Positions 55,914 to 64,000 of a DNA stretch of 64,000 nt are shown piece by piece. The notes beneath the pieces are model-generated. The model saw only the letters and a list, made by a program, of their open reading frames with translations, was not told where the DNA came from and did no database searches. How positions within the stretch are numbered: the first letter of the stretch is position 1; every line of letters starts with the position of its first letter. The DNA comes from Ascarosepion bandense (Eukaryota; Mollusca; Cephalopoda; Sepiida; Sepiidae), in assembly GCA_037127315.1 (NCBI GenBank), contig JBBBDQ010000347.1, positions 350,001 through 414,000 of the forward strand, read 5' to 3'. A program made the position numbers and the translations under genes.

Positions 55914-55942
<29 letters not shown>
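55914..55942. repeat. (TA)n microsatellite
   Basis: 29 bp of AT repeat. Confidence 0.9.
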
Positions 55943-55944
<2 letters not shown>

Positions 55945-56009
55945 GGACTGTCCCGTCGATTTCGACGTATGAGCGTCTCAAAAAACTAATTCCAGTTTCG
56001 ATGTTTATG

Positions 56010-59000
56010 TCTTTCATGGGACTTCAGCACCGCCAGCGACTTGCAGGTTTTGACCACAAGCCGCGCACGAAAATGCATTCAATGAAATGCCACTTGGTCT
56101 GCCAGCTACTTGTTTCCTCTTTTCTCTTAATTCTCTGAGCTTTTGTACTCTTTCTGATTCAAAAACCTTTAAGACAATGTGACACGTCAATCTCCATTGT
56201 TTCTTATCAGAAATAATTTATTCAAAAGCTGATGTTAGAATGTCAGTTGCTGTCAGATTATACTTAAGCTTATCCTTGTACCTCAACAATGGGCGGCCAA
56301 TACGCCTTTTATCATGCTGAAGCTGATCGTACAAAACCATTTAAGGCATTCTATCGGCACACATTCTGACGAAATGCCCGACCCAACGCAACTAAAAATG
56401 TATAAGAAAATTTTCGATTCCACTGACACAACACTTTGCAAACAGATCAGCATTGGACACCCTGTCCTTCAGGATAAATCCACATATTGTGCAAAGGCAG
56501 CGTTTGTGAAACACATCCAACTGCACGACATGTGAGCGGTAAGTGTTCCAAGCCTCAGCACCGTATAAGAGAGTTGTCAGAACAACAGCGTTGTAAACTC
56601 TAATTTTTGTTTCCAACTTTATACCTCTGTCATTTCACAAGCGGTGCCAAAGTTTACCAAAAGCTGATGTTGACTTCGCTATACGATTTAAAATTTCATC
56701 GTCAAGAGATCCGTTTGTGTTCACAATGCTACCTAAATATTTGAAACAATTAGCATATTTCAAACTCTTCTCAGCTACTGTTATGCAGTCATCAGGAAAA
56801 ATGAACTGGAGGGTTTTGTTTCACACCATATAATTGTTTTTGATGAGGAAGCGGCTGATGAACTACTTCAGTTTTCTTAATATTTATGGTGAGACCAAAT
56901 GCTTTACTGGGTTCAGAAAACCTATTTACATGTTCCTGCGCTTCAGCATACGATGTAGTGACAAATGCAGCATCATCAGCAAATAGCATGTCATGTATCA
57001 TTTGGGTTCTTAGCAATGTTTTCTCCTTAAAGCGTTGATGGCTAAATAATCCACCACTAGTACAGAATTGGAAGTTCACACCACCAACGAAATCACTGTA
57101 AGCATGCTGAAGCACCACCGAAAAATACAGTGCAAAAAGAACTGGATCAAGAACACATCCTTGTTTTGTACCGTTTGAGACATCAAAACGATCCGAAGCA
57201 GATCAATCAGATATCACAGAACATTTCATGCCGTCATAGAATGATACAATAACTTGGAATACCAAATTGCATTTGGTATTCCAAGCTTTTTCATTACCTT
57301 CCAAAGTGCCTTCACTCTGTCGAAAGCTTTACTAAGGTCGACAAATACCATGTACAATTCACTATTTTTCTCCCGTGCCTTCTCAGCAACTTGTCTGAGT
57401 GTAAAATCATATCTATATTGCCCCGGCCGGACCTAAATCCACACTGTGACTCAGGGTAGACGTCATCAACCACATTTCTCATGATTCTATTGAGAATAAG
57501 ACGGGCCAAGATATTTCCTGCAATACAAAGAAGAGAGATTCCACGAGAATTGTCGCAACAATGCCGATTACCTTTGTTCTTATAAAGATGTTGTATGTCC
57601 ACATCCTTAAAGTCTTGTGGAACCTGACCACGAAACCTAATTTTCTTAAATATCTGATGCAGCTTTTTGACTAGTTTTGGGCCTCCATACTTATAAAATT
57701 CCGGTGGTAAACCACCTTTCCAAGGGGCCTTGCCTGAAGATAATTGTTTGACACTACTGATTATTTAATTTAAGGTAGGTTCAATAACAAGCTGTGATAG
57801 TTCTGGGCGTTGAGGGATTGATGCAAGTGCTGCCTCATCAACAATAGAGGTTGAATTTAGCACTGTCTCAAAGTGATCTTTCCATCGCAACAGAATGTCA
57901 CTCTTTTCAGTTAAAAGTGTTACACCATCAGAAGCAAGCACTGGTGAAGTACCACTTTCTCTGGGACCATACACCTTCAGACCATCAGAAAATGCTTTGC
58001 TGTATTTCCTGTCTGCAGCCTCCTGCAATTCAGCTGCCATGGCATGCCACCAAGCGTTTTTCTTTGTCTTAAGGCGGCCTGAACCTTAGCTATACATTAT
58101 TTGTATTCTTGTTGCTTTACATTTGACTGTTTCTCCCCAATCCATGCCTTATGTGTGCAATGCATCTTCTCAATAAGAGTTTTTATCTCGGCATTATTGT
58201 CGACGAACCAGTCCTGGTGTTTGCGAACTGGAAGACCGAGTATCTCCTGTGACATGCTGTGGACCATATCACGTAGAGATTTCCATTAAGATTCAATGTT
58301 CTCAGAAATTGAGATAGAATGAATAGATAAGTCCAATTTATTTGACAGTTCATTACGCTTATCTACGTTCCTCAAAGGTAAGACATTTATGCGTTTTAGC
58401 AATGAAAATTTTTAAAGCTGGAGTCGCTTCAGGCGGAATGTCAAACTGCTTCGAAGAAAGCGTGATCAGACAAAAAGCAGGTTGAGTGAAAGCTTTGAGT
58501 TAACGAGAAGTCTTTTATGTCTAGCCGCCTTGTAACAACATGATCTATCATGTGCCAATCCTTGGATTGTGGATGCATCCATGAAGTTTTGCGCTGATTT
58601 GATTGCTGAAAAAGTGTATTGGTAATGGTAAGGTCAAACTCCTGGTAAAGAGAAAGAAAACGCAAACCATTTGAGTTCTTACGGCCAACGCCATGATGAC
58701 CCATGATCAGCACTAATACGAGCATTTAAATCTCCAAGCACTATCAGTTTTTCTTTGTGCCTAAGATTTGCAATGACAGTGCGAAGTTCATTATAGAAGT
58801 TGTCCTTAACTTCATCTCTATTTGACATAGTCGGCGCATAACAACCTACAAGAGTAATAGGAATATCATTTTATAGAGTTGATTTAATAGTCATGATTCG
58901 GTCGGAAATAGCTGTAGGAAGTGAAGGAAAGGTTTCGGCAAGCTCGAGTTTTATAGCAAAGCCCACACCAGAAGTACAACTTTCCTCTTACTTCTTAACA

Positions 59001-59790
59001 TTAACCAAAAATGTATAACACCCGGTGACTTCTTCAAATTGTCTAGAGTCAGCTAAACGAGATCCACTAAGCGCGGCAATCGATATGTTGTGTTTTTGTA
59101 GATCAAAAGCTACAAGTGCCGTCTTGCGCTCTAATTCAGAGCTGCTATCTTGGAGTGTTAGAATATTCCAAGAACCAAGTTTCATTTTCATTTCATTCTT
59201 CGTTTTAGTACTGAAAAAATGGATAACCAGGCAGCTGCAGTTAACTACCATAGTGAAGTTATGAGTACGCATTTTTTGGGGTTCCTTTTATCACCCTCCC
59301 AAATTCCAGGAAAAGAAGTGCTGCACCTAAATAGGCCTGCTTTGTCACCAATGAAGGATACGAACAGCACAAATACTCAAGGTTTTGTGCATGAACGACC
59401 ATTACCCATTGGCCGCGACCGTGTAGAGTTCCAGTTATGGACTTCCGGCAATATCCTTTATCTGTCCCCGTCACCTTCGCTCTCTCGCCAGTAGACTTGT
59501 TCAAATGTGACTAAGATTGAAACTGAAATGGTTTAGTTGTGAGACTACCACATAATGATTTGTTTTAAGTGGTGAAGGCGTGTGCAAAACCAGCCACATG
59601 TTTTGGAAATAATGATAACAAAGCATTGGTGCAAATGTTTGCAACAAATGCAATGAACAATATACCTCAGGTTTTACTTTCACGATTTTCCTTCCCCTAG
59701 GTGAGTGTCTTAACAAAGACTGAGGGTGCATCACTCCTAGTGATTTAATCGCGCCCCAGACACCAACCTGGGTATTTTAAAGTCCAGGCG
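56010..59790 (-). pseudogene. RTE-like LINE, near full length, inactive
   Basis: Minus strand, in order: a 5' segment (59500-59260), the endonuclease start KLGSWNILTLQDSSSELERK and ISIAALSGSRLADS (the catalytic Glu of ALSETR is Gly), then GVGRKNSNGLRFLSLYQEFD, KDWHMIDHVVTRRLDI and FLSDHAFF, the linker AAELQEAADRKYSKAFSDGL, and RT: IQHLYKNKGNRHCCDNSRGI, YPESQCGFRSGRGNIDMI, MIHDMLFADDAAFVTTSY (FADD box intact), and the C-terminal LTTLLYGAEAWNTYRSHVV. A cysteine motif (FSCAACGQ) ends it near 56030. Over ten frameshifts or stops break it. The length of ~3.3-3.8 kb suits RTE elements. Confidence 0.85.

Positions 59791-59791
<1 letters not shown>

Positions 59792-59884
<93 letters not shown>
59792..59884. 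repeat. (TA)n then (GT)n microsatellite
   Basis: About 53 bp of TA and 40 bp of GT, immediately 5' of the RTE element. Confidence 0.95.
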
Positions 59885-59886
<2 letters not shown>

Positions 59887-60315
59887 TAAGCCACTTTAAG
59901 AAATATAAAAGATAAAAACAAAAAATAGTAATATTGATAAAAGACTAATCATTGATTTTATGTTGCTAGTCCATTTGATCAAATCGAAGATTGTTGAGTA
60001 TGATTTAAATATGGATTTGAAAAGGACGTGCCTGTCTTTTCTCAGTGTGATGGGAAATAAAAATGAACTTCTATTATATTTTCTGCGAGAATTTGTTTTT
60101 TTATTTCCCGCATGTGTTATAGTATTGATGAGATTTGATGGTATGGGCTAATTGTTTGCCACAATTAGAGCTGTTGAAAGTTAGTAGTTAATATTTTGTG
60201 TGTTAAAATGTGTCAGGAAACAAATTCCGTCGTCTATCCTACTGCTGTGGCGACGCGCACAGTCGTCACCTCTCAGGAAGTCTGACTGCTCTCTCATTCC
60301 AGCTCTTTACATAGA

Positions 60316-60888
60316 GCTTGGTACCTCGTCTATGCAAAACACCACGCATTGCATAGACAAGCCAGTTAACAATCACAGTTTCCGCGCCTGCCCTCCTGTA
60401 CTTTCTTGAAAATGACTGACCGACTCATCACATTTTGTGTAAACTTTTTACACTGTGTAATCTTAAATTTTTATTTAATCCTAGAATGTGTGATTATTTT
60501 AAACATTTATGCATGTTAATGTGGCAAAAGACCTAAAGGGAACTGTGGGAAATTTTTTCAATACTGACTATGTTACATTTAGCTGAATTATCTCGCAGCT
60601 TGGTACCTCGCCTATGCAAAACACCACACATTGCATAGACAAGCCAGTTAACAATCACAGTTTCCGCGCCTGCCCTCCTGTACTTTCTTGAGAGTGTCAG
60701 GTGGACTGACCGACTCATCACATTTTGTGTAAACTTTTTACACTGTGTAATCTTAAATTTTTATTTAATCCTAGAATGTGTGATTATTTTAAACATTTAT
60801 GCATGTTAATGTGGCAAAGGAGCTAAGGAGAACTGTGGGAAATTTTTTCAATACTGACTATGTTACACTTAGCTGAATTATCTTGCAG
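60316..60888. repeat. Tandem duplication, about 282-bp unit
   Basis: gcttggtacctcg-ctatgca at 60316 and 60598 begin two copies about 95% alike by eye, through gcatagacaagccagttaac, tttccgcgcctgccctcctg and gaattatct-gcag. The second copy has a small insertion (agtgtcaggtg) near 60693. No coding capacity. Confidence 0.85.
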
Positions 60889-61019
60889 TATTTTCATTCT
60901 AACAGATTCTTCAGTCAGCATAAGATTCTATGCTATTTTATTCGATATAAAATCTAGCATAATCACATATTCGCCGGTGTCCTACTGAAAGAACTGAAGG
61001 TGTAAAAATAGAAAACATT

Positions 61020-61180
61020 TTACTTTATTATTTGTCTATATTTCTGAGATGAGGTAGTACTTACAGTATTTACAGTATTTCTAGTATTCGGACTATTGTC
61101 CGGATTTTTGTTGCCATTTGTACAACATTTCGGTCGTTGTACGCTCCGGTGTTCTTCATGTGCTAGGAATTTCGAACCAA
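61020..61180 (+). repeat. Palindromic repeat family P, left arm only
   Basis: ttgtctatatttctgagatg, aggtag, acagtatttac, ttcggactattgtcc, ttgccatttgtacaacattt and ttcttcatgtgctag match 52970-53040 and 3594-3680. The right arm is missing. Confidence 0.6.
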
Positions 61181-61184
61181 ACAA

Positions 61185-62315
61185 TGTATTACAATAATAA
61201 AATTTATAATATTGTAATAAACTGTTCAGTTCTAAAGGTATTTCAAACGCAGCGTTTCCTTCTCCTAGACCGCTTAACAACCAAGTCTAGAGAGCAGACT
61301 CTGTTCTGTAAATTTACACATGGCTGAGATGGACATGAATTCATATCTCTCCACGTGCATTAGCACGTAATGGAATTTAGTGAATTTAGCTGAAATTCGA
61401 ACTCAGCTCTCTGATTCTTCAGTCACAGGTTCTAACCATGCTTCCACGCCACCGAAATTGTAAGAAATATATTCCGCCTTCACTACTAGCAAAACTCATA
61501 ATATATCTATTCAGCACATTTTTCTTAGCTTCTAACAAAATTTTCCTCTCTCATTTAATAATGTTTGCTATTTCAATGAGTCTCAGTATAAAGTTTAAAT
61601 TATGCAAATTTATGTTAAATTCCCTATATTCAGTTTTTAATTTACAATGTTTTTTCTACACCTTTTTATCAATTCTAGGATCGACTTAATTGTAGCTGCC
61701 CTGTTCATATTTTCCCTTTTATTTTCCCTTTCCCACGATGCCTGGTATCCTTTCACGATTTCTTCCTGAAATTAGGTGACGTTCTACCTGATCTTATTAG
61801 GGTTGGTTCCGTTTCTCTCAAGATTAAATCAGTTTTTGACTCTAGAAGCTGTCATTTTATGATTGCATACATTATTAACTTTATTTACGAAGTATACATT
61901 ATTAACGCCACTGGCTTTGTCAGCAAATTATGAAGTCAATTTCACTTTTTCTTTGCCCATTAAATATTTAACAATATTGTCAGTGTTATATGATTTTCGA
62001 ATTTGCGCTTTTCTAAATCGATTTATGGCTTATTTTGGGGAAATTTTATATTCGTTAACATTAGCCGTGAAAAGTTCGTTGCTTCCTTTTTTAAACATTT
62101 CATCATTTTTAGGTTAAACAGTGTATTATCAGTTTTCCTTTTCCCCGGTTAAGAAAAACATGGAAATTACCTACGCTACATACTACAGTGCGCGATGTAT
62201 ACCATTTTGAATTTTACGCTACATACTAGTGTGCGATATATACTAGCTTACATATTTCATTCGTGCCTTGTTTTTCTCCAAAATTTAACGGGTGTCGTAG
62301 TGAGTTAACTGGAAG
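61185..62315. other. Intergenic DNA, no gene seen
   Basis: A stretch at 61380-61440 (tgaaattcgaactcagctct) weakly resembles the family R tail. Nothing else recognised. Confidence 0.4.
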
Positions 62316-62319
62316 CGTT

Positions 62320-63310
62320 CGGTTTAACCAACGCAGGATAGTTATACGATGAACCAGCGAATATCAGTTTTACATACAGCCACATGACGCATTGCTTATA
62401 CAGGTTCCTTGACATCACAAACTATGGAGCGTGTATAACCGTGATCCGCTCGTACGCCTTACCACGAACAACAGTTTCTACAAGCTCTCAGGGATGACCC
62501 AGGTTTCAGCACACGTCAAGTGGCCTTATCATATCGTACATCTTATAGTACGGCCTAGAGTGTAATTCAAAAACAACTTCTGTATCCGTATCAATTGCAA
62601 AGTGTATAGAGCCTTGTGCCCTCTGATCTCCCAACACGGGAGAACTTTACCGATGGTCAATTGCACAAACTGTCGGTTCATTGTTTGCTTCTTCAGTCAA
62701 GTTTACAGATGAAACAACATCTTGAAGATATGGAATAACACATTTACGCAACCAACATTTGTGGACAGATTGGAATCCTTTTGGTACAATACAGGCAAGA
62801 GATAAGCAAAAGTTTGCGATTAATTTGTGGGCTGGAATTGTGGGTGACTGTCTCATAGATTCATTTGTTCCTCCAGCGAATCTTACAGGAACTGTATAAA
62901 TTTATTTCAAACTTGCTTTCAGACGTGCTGGAAGATGTAACCTCTTAATTCGAAGATGTATGTTGTTCCTGTATGGCGAAACTCCAGCACATTTTAATAA
63001 TATTGTTAGTAATGCAATGGCTTACATCTACAATGGAAGATGAATAGATTGAGGACAAACGTTTCCACGGCCTGTACATTTCTCCGGACACATTTCTTTA
63101 AGATTCTTTACCTGTAGGGTCATGCGAAACATTAGTTTAAAGGGAGACAGTATTAATACAGAGACGCCGAATCAAATAGTCATGGGGACCAACAAAATCA
63201 TTTGAAAGAGTCTGCCAGTAAATGATCTCTGGGTGCTTGTGTGTGAAGAAGCAAGCTTTTGAACATATGTTACGAAATGCTGTGTTAAAGTACAACGCTG
63301 TCATTTGAGA
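62320..63310 (+). pseudogene. Tc1/mariner-type transposase relic (DUF4817/DDE class)
   Basis: In order across frames: LRDDPGFSTRQVALSY, KQLLYPYQLQSV and SLVPSDLPTRENF, KFTDETT (first catalytic Asp), NQHLWTDWNPFGTIQARDKQ, INLWAGIVGDCLIDSF with VPPANLTGTV, LLSDVLEDV, and LYGETPAHFNNIV, where the expected HDGAPAHF has lost its Asp. A decayed WPxRSPD block and GHLKSLVY-like residues follow. At least six stops or shifts occur. It is related to the relic at 6620-7250 on the opposite strand. Confidence 0.75.
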
Positions 63311-64000
63311 CACATGTTTATGTGGACATATTATCTTGTTTTTAGTCTGGAAATTTTAACTATTTTTAATCAAATACGCATACTCGGAAACTAACCTATA
63401 TATATATATAGGTTTACAATTCCGAGTTCCGCAGCATTTACTTTGTACTCAATATAACAAATATTGCAGAACATAATATAATTAAAGTACAATGTGTGTG
63501 TGTTTCTAACTGACCAGATTCATGCTAAATTAGAAGTTTCGTAAGAATATCGTGATGGTGCTCTCACTCTTCAGGGCTATTTGCCGAGTGAGACCATAAT
63601 AACGGTGTCCTGAGGAAACCTCAAATTAGGCATGAGTTTGCTCAGTTAAAGAAACAAACTCTTCAAACTTCTAAGAGTTCTTTTCCGACATTGAGCACTG
63701 TTCGATAAAAAACTCTCTAGCCAAAATACAATTTATTAGTAAAACCATTGAAAAAGTAGTAACCTTGGCGCTAATTATTATCATTATCAAACAGTGTGTG
63801 TTTGTGTGACAAATTGGAACAAGTTTTTTCACGCATTTTTAAAATGAATCAATTCCGAATAAGTTCTAACTCATGAAACACGTAAAAAAACAACAAAAAA
63901 AAAACATGTCCAATTTGTCCGACATATTTTCTTTCAAAAGCTGTTCTTGGTATATAAACAGTTTTAAATTGTTATCCCATATATATATATATATATATAT
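63311..64000. other. AT-rich DNA ending in (TA)n
   Basis: Short (TA)n at 63396-63412 and again from 63980 to the window end. No gene seen. Confidence 0.4.

Noticed and set aside
57851..58289. Plus-strand open frames of 60-73 codons across 57.2-59.5 kb
   Set aside because: They are antisense to the RTE-like LINE read on the minus strand.

Overview
The window looks like non-coding, transposon-dense DNA from an animal with a large genome. It is AT-rich, studded with (TA)n, (CA)n and (GATA)n microsatellites, and full of decayed eukaryotic retroelements and DNA transposons. The mixture (Jockey-like and RTE-like LINEs, Penelope-like elements, mariners, a Ty3/gypsy element, tRNA- and 5S-derived SINE-like repeats) suggests a lophotrochozoan, most plausibly a cephalopod mollusc such as an octopus. 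That assignment is an inference; no species-specific gene is present to prove it. No operon, rRNA operon, CRISPR array or other prokaryotic feature was seen.

Layout. 0-12 kb: LINE fragments, a mariner relic, two Tc1/mariner-type relics and a large hairpin with a (TA)n core. 12.6-17.4 kb: three decayed Penelope-like (PLE) GIY-YIG fragments, a PLE terminal mini-element, a second mariner and a palindrome with a hammerhead-like core. 18-29 kb: LTR-like repeats, the only good candidate for a host exon (minus strand, 20790-21187), and several Jockey-like reverse transcriptase relics, one split by a 617-bp insertion. 29-33.2 kb: a 110-bp satellite, tRNA-like SINEs, one with a hammerhead ribozyme-like motif, and a Ty3/gypsy pol relic with its 3' LTR, lying inside a degenerate minisatellite. 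36-41 kb: a 5S-derived SINE, a Helitron-like end, more SINE copies and a palindrome. 41-45.7 kb: the best preserved Penelope material, namely a GIY-YIG gene between inverted repeats and an uninterrupted RT reading frame flanked by near-identical inverted arms. 48-56 kb: Jockey-like 3' ends, one copy disrupted by a 165-bp palindromic insertion with a 12-bp target duplication. 56-59.8 kb: a near full-length but dead RTE-type LINE. 60-64 kb: a tandem duplication and a transposase relic.

The most interesting theme is the recurrence of hammerhead-like cores (CTGANGA, hairpin, GAAA) in short palindromic or SINE-like repeats beside Penelope-type sequences and (TA)n tracts. Two of them (30136-30179 plus; 53907-53968 minus) have all core nucleotides and a complementary stem I, so they are plausible ribozymes. 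Penelope-like elements are known to carry hammerheads; the pairing with a tRNA-like head at 30 kb is less expected.

Most protein evidence is recognition of conserved motifs by eye, without alignment. Boundaries of repeats are approximate unless a target duplication is described.
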